DNA from: Homalodisca vitripennis
Lineage: Eukaryota > Arthropoda > Insecta > Hemiptera > Cicadellidae
Assembly: GCF_021130785.1 (NCBI RefSeq)
Contig: NC_060211.1
Location: 21,809,001-21,873,000 of the forward strand
Direction: 5' to 3'
DNA length: 64,000 bases
Below are positions 1 through 12,883 of the stretch, one piece after another (position 1 is the stretch's first letter; every line of letters starts with the position of its first letter). A program made the position numbers and the translations under genes. The notes under the pieces were generated by a model. That model searched no databases. It was given only the letters and a program-made list of their open reading frames with translations, and was not told where the DNA came from.

Positions 1-1505
1 TTATTGCAACACAAGCAAATTATGGAGAATAATCCAAACAGAAAAGTGTTACTTCATATTTGTGTTGATATGAGAGCCTGGTGAAACAGGGTTATTTTAT
101 GTACCTTGCTAACGTCACCTGATTCTCATATTAGACTTAGCTTCCTCATGCTTACATTTCTCAGGGTTAGTTCTGTAATGAAAATAAAATACAATTTAAG
201 TAACAACGGTAATACATATGTTAAATTACAAATATATATTTTTTATGAAACAAAACGATATTTATAAAATATACGTTTTTGCAGATAACCTTCAAACGTT
301 TCATTTGATATTCCGTGCAACCTTATTTAGATTTGTAACTTCGGTTTTACAGATAATTTGGATTCAAAATTTATTAATTAGGTCTTAGGCGGGAAAATTG
401 CTTATTAATATTCAATTATTGAGCTATCACATTAAATACTGGAACCTGTTATGAATCTATTGTAATTAGTTTCGTCTCCTCAAATTAAAAGTTCTGATTA
501 GACTGACGATTATAAACTAAGAACACAGCTCAACAGGTCATCAAAAAGTTTAATACCAAATGATATAACACTTTTAGAAGTTTTTGTTTTAAGTCTAACA
601 GACCACCATATATGGAGTGAAGTTGTTATAGATGTCCTTCAAAAATATATTAATTAATACTGAATGGAGAATACAAATTACATTTCAAAATATTCTAAGA
701 ACTTTTTGGCTGTGCGTTCGTGAAGCCCACCGCAATGTAGGCTCACATAATTTCTCACACTGTTTCCCGAGGAATGTAAAAATTTCTATTTTGGATTATT
801 AAAATTGTTGTTCTGTCAATAATAAAATTAGCTGTAGATTTAAAAAACCTCAGCGAAACATGTTAAGCGGCAAGTTGTGTGGCGTAAGTTTATTTTAAAT
901 CTCTTTAGTTTTTGGTTTAAAATGTCATTTAGTAAAGTCGAAAATCACTTAAAACAATCTCGGAACATGTTTAGTTCTAAATAATTTTAATCTGTATTGA
1001 TTGGGCAACACACATTTTTATTCGACGACTACAATTTGGCTTGTTTGTAGCGAAATTCGCGAGGAATATGAATTTTTCATAGTTTTTCTAGTTTTATATA
1101 TGCCATTTTGTTGGATGATTTAACGTGACTGAGCGTGAAAAAATGTTTTAAATGTGACATGAGTGTAACTCATATGGGAAATACATTTTTTAAAATTGTT
1201 ATGTCATTCTATTTTTTCATTTTGTTTTATTCATGGGTAGGGAATTTGTGTTATGGGCGGAGGATGGTTACTAGTACATTAAAACTAGAAAAATGTAGGT
1301 AATGATCACTCGTTTTACTATAGGAACTATAAACGTAACCTGTGTTAAAATTCTTTTTTTTTTAGGGAAGTGAAGGAGAAAACTCGTCTCTGGGTTTTGA
1401 ATACGTGTCAAAAAGAGCTCTGCAGGGTTAGTTCACAATAAAAATTCCCATTTTAAGATAAAAAATCATGAAAGGTAAATGTTTAAATAATGATAATGAT
1501 TGCAG
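1..1505. other. PAT-1 intron 3 (part)
   Basis: AT-rich intronic DNA upstream of the first visible PAT-1 exon. I looked for the helix-1 exon (LGSG motif) in this stretch and did not find it. No repeats stand out. Confidence 0.6.
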
Positions 1506-1630
1506 GTAAAATGTTCACAAGAGCTGTGTTACCAAAGGAACCTAGAGTTTATGAGTTATACCGACACCGTGGAGTGGGCCTTCAAACTTGGAGCGAGTCG
1601 GAGGTTCAGCAAGTGGAGTGATTTCATGAG
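1506..1630 (+). CDS. PAT-1 exon 4 (numbering follows PAT-2)
   Basis: It follows a gcag acceptor and is followed by the donor gtatct. It is 125 nt, entering in phase 0 and ending with two bases of a codon. It encodes VKCSQELCYQ and continues to KWSDFM, the loop between helices 2 and 3. The VK(C/S)SQELCY start is shared by all three paralogs. Confidence 0.92.
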
Positions 1631-4600
1631 GTATCTACTATTCAATTAAAATTAATCACCTCATTAGTGGAAAAATAAACATTTTAGAATGAGGCTGGGG
1701 GACTTAAAACTCCTAAATAGTATTTCCCAATTTAAAGAAATTATAATATTCACTACAGTTTTTCATTAGTTTGCCAAAACACCGCATTTTGGAGTGACGG
1801 AATTCTGGTATTTTATTCTACTGCCTAAACCAGTGAGATGATATAATTTTTGCTTATCCCACTATCCTCATTATATTTAAGGCCTATTGGTAATTAAATT
1901 TAAAAAGTAAAATCAACGTTTTAAATTAAAAATTATACTTAACATTTAAAATGTTACCTTCGTTTAAACAGTCTTATTAAAATAAAATTATACCTTATTT
2001 CAGACCTTTGTTTCAAATATTAAAAGGGTAATTACAACCAGTAAATAAATAATTTGTTTACAACAGAGTGCTTTTGTATGCATTGTTAAAACAATGCAAA
2101 ACTCCAGTTCAAATCCCAACAGGAACAATGAACCCTGAGGGACTGTTTCTGAATTATTTGACATTGTAAACATGGTGAAACAGTTAGGACCAATTATTAA
2201 ATGTTTTACTTTTCAAAATACAAAGCTGTCATAGAAAAAAGTGTTTCAATTTTAATAAATAAAGTTTTTATCACGGTGGCAGTTGTAATTCGTAATAGTT
2301 TTGAATGATTGTAATTCTACCTCAAGTGGTTCTGTTGGTTAGTATTCCAAGCTCATCACTGCTTATGCAACCTAGTGCCAAATTAGTGAAGAGATTAACT
2401 TCACTCTAATTCAGTAGGCGTAGACAATTAATTAAACCTACACGAACATTAGTAATTAGAAAGCAGATAATGGTTTATTTAAAATGAATTCCGAGCCATA
2501 AAATTTCATCAAACTTTCGATTACCCTTTAAGAACCGGGAAATTTTAATACTTAATGAAGAAGATTGTTAAATGAAATTTTTGACATATTTATGAATCCA
2601 ATTTTACTTTCTCTCTATAATAAACTTCATATTAAGTAATCTGTAGCTGTACCTGAAATGTATAAGTTCAATATTGGGGAAACAGGAATCTAAAAAGTTG
2701 CCGGCGACTTGTAAAGTACTTGAAGTATAATATGGTCTTAATATGGACTTAAAGGTCTTGAGTATAATATGGTTTACAAGATGAAACGCTATAAATACAC
2801 TACGTTTTGCAATATCATCATAATTTTAGAGACTTAAACTCTATTTTATAAAACTTATTATAAGTCTAGGATTAGTACTTATTGTTCAAAACGGTTTTTA
2901 CACAGTTCTCTGTAAAAGTTTTTTCATCTTTTTCTCGCAGAAAATACAAATGTTTATTGAAATAAAAGTTTGTTTATGAACTTGTTGAGCAGTCCTTGAA
3001 TCGTTGAGACTACCTACGAAACTAATAATACTAGATTTAAATTTAAATCATGATTAATAATTACATAAATAGCCTTATTTTAATATTTTATATCAGGGAC
3101 TAAAAAAATACAAATAAAATTATTTCAATATGGCTTTAAAGTAATTAAGGAAATGGTTTTTAAATTAACATGAAGTCTTAAGTTTAATAAAGCTATTATA
3201 AAAAATTGATGAAAAGTCCACATATGAACCAAATAAACTAAGGAAGTGAAATAAAAGATTATTGGTGTACGTAAATATGTATCTATGTTATCTAAGATTA
3301 AAATGTGCCATTGCGTTAAAATTATATGTTTACTTATATGAATAAACTATTTTAGCCCAGTACAAAAATACATTTTGGTTAAAACCTTAAATACTTTTGT
3401 TTAGAATGATTGGCAATTTTTACAATGTTGTATTTAATAGCAGTGAATGAAAATTATTAGTACTTATTATCTAAAAATATTGTGGTTCATTCTTAAACCA
3501 AAACAGCAAGGAGCAGTTCACCAAACCAGTAAGTTCAAATTACACGTAATCATTTTGATGGGTTTAAATTGCTATAGTTTCATTCTAATGTGCATCATTA
3601 GGACAGTTGTACAAGTTAATTAATAATTAAATGCAAATGTACATAAATATGTATAATTCAAATACTTACATCGCTATCACTGCTGACAACAGTACAGCAA
3701 TAACAGCATAGAGCAGGTATATAAATAATAGCATAAAAATGTATATATTGTAACATATTTGAACTTAAACTGCATATTAATTATTTTTTATGAAACTTAA
3801 AGGGAATAAAGACTTTTTTTAGGCAACCACAGGCTTTTTGTGTAAAGTAAATTTTCTTTGATTTCAGAGCAGTTGCCAACTTCTTCATGTTCATCACATA
3901 CTATGGTGTTAACACAGTCTACGTCATACTCATAGCTACTACATTTAAACAGGTACTTTATGTTATTTGTAAATTTGATTGTCATTAAATATATTGGATT
4001 TGATATTACAAATAACTGACCTTATATATATACAATTCGTAGTTCAATTGTATTGCTTAGGTTTTTAAAAACTTAACTAGTTCTATTTTTATATTTTAAA
4101 TTGTTAGAATTAAAAATAACTGATGATCACATTGCTAATTTGAAAAAAAAAATTAAAAATTAGCCAAGTGTTCATGAACGTAAGAAACAATATAATGTGG
4201 TTAATAATTAATGATCAATCATAATAATTACATTAAAAAACATAAAACCAATATTTAATATATTTTATTGTTTTGTGAGGCCTTTCGATATCCAAGATAT
4301 CTTCTTCAGACACATCACAAAATGTAAATGTATTTTGTGATGTGTCTGAAGAAGATATCTTGGATATCGAAAGGCCTCACAAAACAATAAAATGTATTAA
4401 ATATTGGTTTTATGTTTTTAATCTAATTTAACAGTGACCAATATAAGCTCCATCTACAGCAATCATAATAATATTTAAATTCTGATTGTTTATGTAAAAA
4501 AGAAATGTAATTTTAGCGTAAACTCAAAAATGTGCATATAATACTAAGGAAATACAGTTAAAATACTTTTGTTGACGTAAAATGAAAATAAACATGAAAG

Positions 4601-7600
4601 TTACCCGTAAAACATAATATTTAATAAATAAGTACTTTCAGACATAGGCTAGGGTGATATAAAAACAAATAAACATTATTTAATCACAAAATAATATTTA
4701 CACATTATTGGAACGCTGAGGTTCATAGCCTGTAGGATAGTACATATCCGTGTATGAGTGGCATTATCAACATAAATAAAAATATCTCCCTGTTTAAGGG
4801 CAGAAAAGAAGTATAAATTAAATGTTTCCCCATTTATAAAAATATCAAATACGGATTGTACCTGATGATTATATTATGCTAATGTTGGTGTAATTAACTT
4901 TATTTATTTATTTTTATTTAATTTGAGATTTCACTAATACCTAAAATAAGAAAATGCTTGTATATATAGTTTAAAGTTTAATGTTATCATTTAATTAATA
5001 TTATTTTTAATTATAATTAACATCATAAAATAATATTATTATTACTATATACAAAATTTAATTATTTGTATATATATAGTATAATTTGAACCTAAAACCT
5101 CTGAAATATTACAAAAATCTTACTAACAAAATAATAAATATTCTTTTCCTGAAACGTGAATTTTTTAAAGATTTATTTTAAGTATTGGTGTTTTGAAAGT
5201 ATTGAGAGACATATTATTTATAGTGGATGACTAAAACAAGAGGCCTGTTGAAACAAGAGTGCTTATACCTTAAATAAAATTTTACCTAACGGTATTTCAT
5301 GTAACTAGCATGCAATCCAACAAGTTAGAATAAAACATTTATTTAATGAAGCAGTTCCAATACCACATAACAATACTAGCGGAGTACTATTTACATATTC
5401 TGTATTTAGGTGTTTGTTTAGGTTTAGTTATTGTTTCCATAGGCCTCACAGTAAAGTTTCCTTTATCAGGTGTACCCAAGTATATGCATGATTCCGTAAG
5501 TAAAATTGTAAGAAGCACTAACATGTGTCTAAAAGCAACAGTATATAAAATGTAAGGAGTTACACAACCATATATAGTCAATAATTATTGAAGCTATAGC
5601 AATTTTACTCATATTTTTAAAAATCAAATACTTACTAAGTATATAAAATTATATCATTTAAGCATATGGTAATGTTCATTAAAGCAAATAAACATCACAA
5701 TAAAGTTTAAAATCTTCGGATCGATTCTTAAAATAAGTATTATATTATATTATAATTGCGGGCATAATTTCGAAAAAGAAGGTAAATTTGAATTAATTCA
5801 AATATGTTAAAACACTGAAAGGTCTAACACTATTCCTTGTGAAGATAAACGTATCTTGGTATATAAAAGCGCAACTAAACCAAATTTAGTAAATTTATCC
5901 AAATATATCTTAAATGATAATGATGTAGATGTAATATCCAAAGGCCTAAATTTTGTCCCCACTCAATATTTTATTATATGGAAGTAGTTTCGGATACTTT
6001 GACATTAAAAAATGAAGTTAGGATGAAAGACTAATTTTCAATCAACTTTCTTAAATTACACGTTTACCCTTCTTAAATTCATAAACTATAAACCTCTTAA
6101 ATTCATTTGTAGAAAATAAATTGATTAGTCACTAATTAAGTTTGAATCTTAATCTAGTTAGGTAGTACCAAAAATAAGTTCGGATCATCCTACTGACCAA
6201 TTTTTCAATATTGCCGTATTTAATAAACCTGATCCAAATTTTCCTAAACTACTTCCGGAAACATCTAATAAAATATGCAAACAAATAAAAGACATAATTT
6301 TTTCGAAAAACAAAAACATAATAATTGTCCCCGCGTATGGTACAGGAAGTTTAATGAATACAGTTGATTGTGTGTCAGAAATAAACAAACGAATGAGTGT
6401 TGAAGATAAAATATATAAAAAGTAGATAAAACCTAACAGAACAATTAAATTAAAAATGCTAAAATCTTTACATGAAAATGTGTTCAAAGTATCAATCAAT
6501 GTAACGATAGCTACATCCAAGTACACTAGTTAAAATTGTAACCCCACCATAACGTTTAATAGTAGCCTATCTTCTTGTTAATCACCTTTTGAAAGGATTC
6601 CGCTTATCTGGACCGCCAGTTACAATACTCCAATATCTACCATAATCAATAAAAAATTCGGATGACTTCTTAGATAAACAAAAAATGTTTACAATACAAT
6701 GTTGATTGTAAGAAAATATCGTTGGATAGATTGCGGCTCTCAAACAAAGAGGTCACAATTCAATAAAAATGTGAAAATTGGTTTGGACCACTTTCCCTTG
6801 AAAACTAAAATGAGTTAAAATGCTATTGGCGTTAAAGGATCCACTGAACAGTGAGCTCTTCTGACTATATTCGTGTCAGATTTCACTAAAAAGGTTAGGC
6901 TATGTTCTTTCTTAGTAAAATTTAAAATAAAATAATTAATTTGTGTGATAAAAAGTTAAGACGCCAAAACACTGAGAAGCCGGACTTGTTGCAATTGGCT
7001 TGGTCTTTGGGGTTAAGTTCTTTAAAATATTAGAACTGTCCGTAAATTGCTAGATTTTATTATTTTCGGATTTTCACAGAGAACCATAACCTTCAAAACC
7101 AGAGGAGAAAAGCTAAAACATAATTTTTAACAAGAACAGTGGAATTACTCAAAGACAATGGAACTTATTACTATTAGTATAATTACTATGTGCACTGTTA
7201 TTCACAATGAAAAATAACCAGATGAATTTCTGAATACATTTTGTCATTTTAGTTGGTGGAGGATCATTGGGATCTCAATTTGAATATCCGTGTGTACGTC
7301 CTCGCCCTGACAGTGGTTCTGCTGCCTGTCGGAATCGTCCGGCATATGAAGTTCCTTGTGCCATTCAGTGCCATTGCCAACATCTTCCTCTTAGTCGGCT
7401 GCACGCTAACTCTCTACCTCTGCTTCTTCGACCTGCCTCCTCTCTCCTCCAGGCCGATGATAGTCGATGTGGCACGGTGGCCTCTCTTCTTCTCCACAGC
7501 TCTCTTTGGGATGGAGGGCATTGGAACTGTAAGAAATTAACATAAAAAAATGAATTTCTACTATTCAATTTAATTCTTAGAATTGGGCAGGAAATACTTT

Positions 7601-9763
7601 TAATTTCTATGACGTAGGTGATGCCGATAGAGAACGCGATGCGGAAACCGGGCCACTTCCTGGGTTGTCCGGGAGTCCTCAATATCGGTATGACTGTAGT
7701 CGCTTCCACTTTCCTGGTCGTGGGCGCCGTTGGATACGTCAAATATGGAAACGACGTTCAAGGAAACATTACTCTCAACCTTCCTCAGGACGCGTAAGTA
7801 GAAAGCGTTATAATGATAATATAAAAAATACACAATGGAAAAATACGTAAAATCTTACATAATTTTCAGCCAATGCCACTTACGCAAGTATTTTTATTCC
7901 TAGTAAACTATTGTGTAACTTATACAATACAAGAATATACAATGTATGTGTATTCTTTGTTTAAGAAATACACAACGCCTAGTGTATTTCTTAAACAAAT
8001 GTAGGGTTAAATATGTTTTCTCTGTATTGGGAGAAGAGAATACCTTTCCTAATCTAAGTTTGTTTTTAAGGTATAAATAAAAATGTCCATGATTTAAACA
8101 CTTTTAATTGTTTTACACAGATTGTCAGAGTCCGTCAAGATTCTGGTGGCACTAGCGATCCTGTTCACCTATCCCCTGCAGTTGACTGCATCCATGGAGG
8201 TGGTGTGGCAGGGGATCTGCGACAAATTCTCAGAGGAAAACCAAGATAAAGCCTATTACTTCACGAGAGCTTTGATGATTCTCGGCACTGGTAAGTCACT
8301 AGCCATAATTTATTTGCATTACTCTTGTGTTTTTATTGGGTTGATGAGTGATTAAAATATAGTTATAAAACAATAAGTTTTTATATTGAGCAAAGGTAAA
8401 TATAGTCACAAAGCATTTAAGTTATTTCACACGAATAGACTCATATGTGGCAAAAGTTACTGAAATTTTCTCAGTTAATTAGAAAACTAAAAGAGGTGAA
8501 TCATTTTTATGACTCAAACTATTATCATAATAGTCTTTTTTTATTTTATTTTTTTTCTTTAAGGAGAAGCCGATCTCCTTTTATGCCTTATTCTGCCCGT
8601 CCTCATGGGCCACTGGCCTGTGCGAGGATCTTATCAAACAGCATAAAGGGGAGAGTCGATACAGTACAAGGTCGATGGTACTGATAAAAAGTGCAACGGT
8701 CACAAACAGGATTCGAACCTGCGCTATCTCTAGCTCAGACTTAAGTCCAACGTCTTAGACCACTCGGCCATCGGCACTCCCAAAAGTCTGTGTGATAAAG
8801 CTTGAAGAAATAAGAAGGTCAGAAGCAAAAAATATATTTCCAATGTCTGGCACCTAAGGGAAAGGAAATATTTTAAATTCTTATCTCCTTTTTAAGATCA
8901 AAGAGGCAAAACTCGAAAACTTTTACACTAAAAAAAATAATTTCTTTATTGGCTGATATTAAGTAGCCACTAGGAGATATTCAATTGAAACAGTTCTTCT
9001 GGCCTCTTAAAAGCCTAATTAAACTGAGATATTTTGTTAGCGTTGGCAAACCAGTCTGTTAGTAACAGTTTGCCAGCAGCAGGTAAAGCCAACCTGCTAG
9101 CGATTACCAGTGTGCTTAAACTGTTAGCTAACATACATGTATTTCGTATTACTGGTCAACCATATTGGCCATTACAGCTGGATCATCACACCAGCTCCGT
9201 AGGACTGCCAGAATCCAAAAGACGTGTGAGCAGAATATAAGGGATTAAAATTCAACGTTAACGCTACCAAGGCTCGAATCATCGTACATCTTCACAATTG
9301 TGATTTATTATAATTGCAGTGTTGTAATGTAACAGTGTTCCTTCTCATAAAAAAGTCTTAAAATTGTAATTCCGAACCAAAGCTGGCAAGCTACTACGTA
9401 CCTCATTTCATCATAGGTAGAACCATGATTCTGTTTAATTATGTTAATTGTTGTTGGTGACAGAGTGAGCAAGTTGAGTGGGCGGTTTCATAAAATGAGA
9501 TCATTTGTCTTGTTGCAGTTGTGATAGCGATCGTCTTGCCCAACTTGAGTCCAGTACTGTCTCTTGTGGGCGCTATCGGGTTCTCCGGCCTCGGTTTGCT
9601 GTTGCCAACCGTGGCGGAGGTGGTGACATATTGGGACCACATCAGCAAACCTTTCGGCCTCACCATCATCAAAGCTGCAATCCTAGTCGTGCTCTGGGCC
9701 TTGGCCACGGTTTGTGGCACTTTCTCCAGCATCCAAGAGATTGTGGAAGAGTACAGCTTTTGA
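1506..9763 (+). CDS. PAT-1: SLC36-like proton-coupled amino acid transporter, 5' end outside the window
   Basis: Six coding exons join in frame: 1506-1630, 3868-3952, 7253-7528, 7618-7793, 8121-8290 and 9519-9763 (358 codons plus TGA). The family (Aa_trans, SLC36/PAT; Drosophila Pathetic is a relative) moves small amino acids, often with protons, across plasma or endolysosomal membranes. Visible family landmarks are the GMEGIGT block followed by VMPIENAM across exons 6/7, a GYVKYGNDVQG loop in exon 7, the ILFTYPLQ helix in exon 8 and the LVGAIGFSGLG helix in exon 9. Hydrophobic helices recur through the whole length. The exons for the N-terminus and first helix (the KSNLGSG motif in PAT-2) were not found in 1-1505, so they lie upstream of the window. 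Exon lengths and phases equal those of PAT-2. The substrate cannot be read from sequence. Confidence 0.93.
1631..3867. other. PAT-1 intron 4
   Basis: 2.2 kb of AT-rich DNA with no feature that I can support. Confidence 0.7.
3868..3952 (+). CDS. PAT-1 exon 5
   Basis: Acceptor atttcag, donor gtactt, 85 nt. It encodes a single membrane helix containing FFMFITYYGVNTVYVIL and ends in FKQ. The YYG motif and length match exon 5 of PAT-2 and PAT-3. Confidence 0.92.
3953..7252. other. PAT-1 intron 5
   Basis: Holds the 4233-4423 palindrome near its start. The remainder is AT-rich with no recognisable element; open frames at 5346-5581 and 6185-6526 have no family features. Confidence 0.7.
4233..4423. 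mobile_element. near-perfect 190-bp palindromic foldback element in PAT-1 intron 5
   Basis: Arms of about 90 bp (4233-4323 and 4332-4423) differ at only two or three places, with an 8-nt centre (gtaaatgt). The outer arms read accaatattta..ttttattg ttttgtgaggcc. Each arm carries, pointing outward, CTGAAGA, a GATATC/GATATC hairpin and GAAA (plus strand 4346-4372). Relatives are at 16194-16302 and 43238-43388. Confidence 0.8.
7253..7528 (+). CDS. PAT-1 exon 6
   Basis: Acceptor cattttag, donor gtaaga, 276 nt (92 codons, phase 0 at both ends). It encodes two hydrophobic helices around HMKFLVPFSAIANI, then an extracellular-type loop with DLPPLSSRP, and ends in the family signature GMEGIGT. Confidence 0.94.
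7618..7793 (+). CDS. PAT-1 exon 7
   Basis: Acceptor tgacgtag, donor gtaagt, 176 nt, separated from exon 6 by an 89-bp intron. It starts VMPIENAM, continues through a helix and ends GNDVQGNITLNLPQD plus two bases (GC) of a split codon. Confidence 0.94.
7956..7999. repeat. perfect 18-bp hairpin in PAT-1 intron 7
   Basis: TTTGTTTAAGAAATACAC (7956-7973) is exactly complementary to 7982-7999 across an 8-nt loop, aacgccta. It lies in a 327-bp intron. It may be a remnant of a tiny foldback element. Confidence 0.85.
8121..8290 (+). CDS. PAT-1 exon 8
   Basis: Acceptor ttacacag, donor gtaagt, 170 nt. It encodes SESVKILVALAILFTYPLQ, a conserved PAT helix, then a soluble stretch and the start of the next helix (ALMILGT). 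Confidence 0.94.
8561..8781 (-). mobile_element. tRNA-Leu-like SINE in PAT-1 intron 8
   Basis: Read on the minus strand, the element begins as a tRNA-like head: GGGAGTGCCGATGGCCGAG, an A box (rc of 8758-8770), a TAA position in the anticodon loop and a B box GGTTCGAATCC (rc of 8709-8719). A body follows with an rc of ggccactggcctgtgcgagg, and then a T-rich (A-rich on minus) tail at 8536-8560. It is closely related to copies at 37695 and 55421. Target duplication is unclear here (agtct at best). Confidence 0.85.
9519..9763 (+). CDS. PAT-1 exon 9, terminal coding exon
   Basis: Acceptor tgttgcag, 245 nt to TGA at 9761-9763. It encodes two or three C-terminal helices including SLVGAIGFSGLGLLLPTVAE and the short tail EEYSF. 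A canonical AATAAA lies at 9923-9928, about 160 nt past the stop, and is the likely poly(A) signal. Confidence 0.94.
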
Positions 9764-9922
9764 CAATAATATACGCTTTTTTACCAAATAAGTTTATTGT
9801 TTTTGTAATCTATTTCCAACCCCTTACATTCTTTATCAGGACTCGCATACATTAATTCACTCACGTAATATCGTAGTCTTCAATTCTAATTAGAAATTAA
9901 AAATAATTAAAACGGATACAGG

Positions 9923-9928
9923 AATAAA
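9923..9928 (+). terminator. poly(A) signal candidate for PAT-1
   Basis: First canonical AATAAA downstream of the PAT-1 stop codon, 160 nt away. An earlier AATAAT variant lies just after the stop (about 9766). Confidence 0.4.
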
Positions 9929-12835
9929 ATTATAAGTGATTTTTTTCATAATTAAAATCCCCATAATATATGGAACATATTTTTTGAAATTTCCTTGTGA
10001 CTAGTATACAACAAACACGTTTGGTTAATACGAGGCATATTCTCAATGTCTGTAATTGCCTGATTAGCCTGAACAAAGAAAGAAATACTATGCACAATTT
10101 TTAAAACTATTTATTTATTTGTCCTGTGTTTTTATCATTTCCATCATATTTATAAAAAAGACCGGTGTAAAATGTTCGTTAAAATTCATTAAAATGGCAT
10201 GGAGTTGCTTACAAAATCATCGACCTCTATCTTCCCTCTATAGAAATGAGCTTCATACAAAATTCCAATTCTACTGTATTGCTCATTTCTGTAGTCATTT
10301 TAAAGTTTTATATGATTGTTTTAGGTTTATTTGTATATTTATTTATCCTGAAATTTTCTCATTGCCATTATGGTTACCCCTAAGAACAACGTAAAAAATG
10401 ATAACATTTCTTTTTTAACTTTGCAGCTTGCTCTTTAACATTAGGCAAAATCAATGGACTTCCTTGGGCCAAGGCGAACCTTTATTAGATTTTCAGCCAA
10501 CCATTTGAATGGTAATATTGGATTAACATTAAGAATTACAATTGTTAAAAGATTTGCCCATATGACTTATGAATACAACGTTACATTATAAGTTTAAATG
10601 GGATGCAGACGAGTTTAATAGCAACTCAGGGTTGAGGTATAAGCAAAAGAATGTCTGAGGCAAACATGTTAAGAATTAACAAAAATTAATAGATGATTAA
10701 GTCAGTCCAAAATATAAATTAATCAATAGTTACTAGTTTGTATATCTTTTATTACATAAAAAGCTATAAATAAGCCATAAATAAAAAAAATGTAATATAA
10801 CATACAGAAAAAAAATTAATTGTTACTTTCTGTTACAAAATATCAAGTAATGGAAAAAACAGCTGGAGAAAACTACCGAATTGGACTCAAAACAAAGGTC
10901 TTTCTACTTATAGGTTAATAAAATGCAAGGCCTGTATGCATTCCTTCCCCAGGCAGGATGTTCTGATCTTTAAAGTTGTCGCTAGAGTCTTATTCTTGAT
11001 CTTCCAGATGGACAATGCTTAAAATATCTGAGGTCAACTTAGTTGACTTTGAGATTATAAAATAATGCCTCCATTCGCATTTCTATAGCTGTGGGTGCTA
11101 TGGTCTCATCTATTGCTAGATCAATATCAACTAGAAAATCAACAAGGTGCATTCCCCAAATTCCTGTTCATAGATGTATACTTGGGAAAGTAAACTGAAT
11201 CTTACTATGATTGGATACCTTAATACTATTCTTTATCCTTACTTTGGAAATTTAGTTTCAATACAAGTGATTGATGCATTGAAATATGTCACATACTGAC
11301 TGTGGCGGATGTACTTGGCAGTTACTTTGTTTGTCCATAAATTGGTACGTCTTGAGCCACAGTTAAGATACCTTCAATTCTTTAACTAGTAAGTTACTAA
11401 TTACTTTTGTTCAATGTTTTATTATATTCAAGTGTATTACTTCTAAAAAACAATAATCACAGACTTGAAAAAATTAATCCAATAAATGTTGGCCAAAAAG
11501 TGAAAATGGTTTACCGTGATTAATAAAACCCCCTTCGTTAGTGAAAGTACTTATAGAAAGATTTATATTCTATGATCTTATCCCTAAAATTCATGGGAAT
11601 CATTATTGGTTCATCTATCCAGGGTTAAAATTGAGGCAGTTTAAAACATTACAAGTTTGGAGAGTGTCCCAGCAGGGGTACCTATGACGTTTATATTTTA
11701 GGTGTGGTACTAGGTACTACAAAACATTATGGATCACTTAAATATGGGTAATACAATGGATGTCCAGGAGTGGCACGTCACTAACCAGAAATTTAAGGAT
11801 CTTGGAGTAAAGAGGGCTGGATCAAGGTCTAGTTTACTTCTGAGGATGACCGTTGGAGTGAGTGGGCCTCCCTTTATGTTCAGGATGTTTAAAGCGGAAA
11901 CACGAAGAAGTATGCTTCCTCCTGCTCGCTTTTACTGAGACAGCACTAGACTGCTTCTGAGGTGACATGAATGAGATAGAGCCTGTTGTTCCTCCTAATA
12001 GGATCTTATCAGAAGGTGACTCCTAACCCAAACCTTTGACCTACCCATCCGAAGCAGCGCAAAGGTTTTTTTAGGACTAAACGAGGAAATAATGAGATGT
12101 TCTTTATTTAATTGCCGCAGGTTTGTGAAACAGAACTGAAAATTAGGTTGCTAAGGTGGCTTTTGTTTAGTCAGGCTCAAATCAGGAGCCTCATTCATTG
12201 TTCATATTGAAAAGTTTCGCTCCCTCTTATTATACCTCTTGCCCATAAAATGAATCTACTACGACTTCCATTAAGAGAGATAAACACAAAGGACACTGCG
12301 ATACAAAATGTTTTGAATGCTGTCTCCAGCCTGGGGCTCCACCTCCTTGGCTCTAGACGTGTAATATCTTTCGCTGATTGATAGTAAACAAGTTTGGAGA
12401 AATCAGTATACGCTCTTGTGTTAAAACTAACGTTATAGACTGGTATTTCTAGAAGATTTAATGGTCAACAGGTCTTGACTTGGTGATTAAATAGTCATTC
12501 AAAGATTTAAATTTAATTTTTTATAAGTATACCATAGAGGAGGAAAAGTTATTTGATTTTCTTTAACCTGTGGCGCTATTCACAGGGTATTACCTAGTTT
12601 AAAGTTTTCTTCACTAACAAGATTGCGGTATATTATTTACTGAAAGTTACCGTAATCCAGGAGTTCTGTTCCCTTGAGCCTATTTTGTCCATAATAATGG
12701 ATTTAAAGTTTTTGTTAATAAAAGAAAATTTTAAGTCGAACTGAGTGGAGAATATTACAGGACAGGTAGCCGTCGACAAGATCACAATTTAAATTTTCAA
12801 ACAAATACACTATATTGAAATGCCACTCTAACATT

Positions 12836-12883
12836 ATTCTCAATCATACCACTTACATTCATGCCAAGGGTATGATTGAGAAT
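12836..12883. repeat. perfect 15-bp inverted repeat
   Basis: ATTCTCAATCATACC (12836-12850) and its complement (12869-12883) flank an 18-nt spacer in the PAT-1/PAT-2 intergenic region. No neighbour suggests a function. Confidence 0.7.

Noticed and set aside
5346..6526. Open frames of 64-113 codons with hydrophobic stretches in PAT-1 intron 5
   Set aside because: AT-rich composition gives hydrophobic chance frames; no PAT motif, splice signals or relatives.
7365..7833. Minus-strand open frames opposite PAT-1 exons 6 and 7
   Set aside because: Shadows of GC-rich coding exons. The plus strand has the family motifs and splice sites.
8700..8781. A tRNA gene on the minus strand (also 55560-55642)
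   Set aside because: The tRNA-like part continues into a conserved body and A-rich tail, occurs three times, and one copy has a target duplication, so it is a SINE head.
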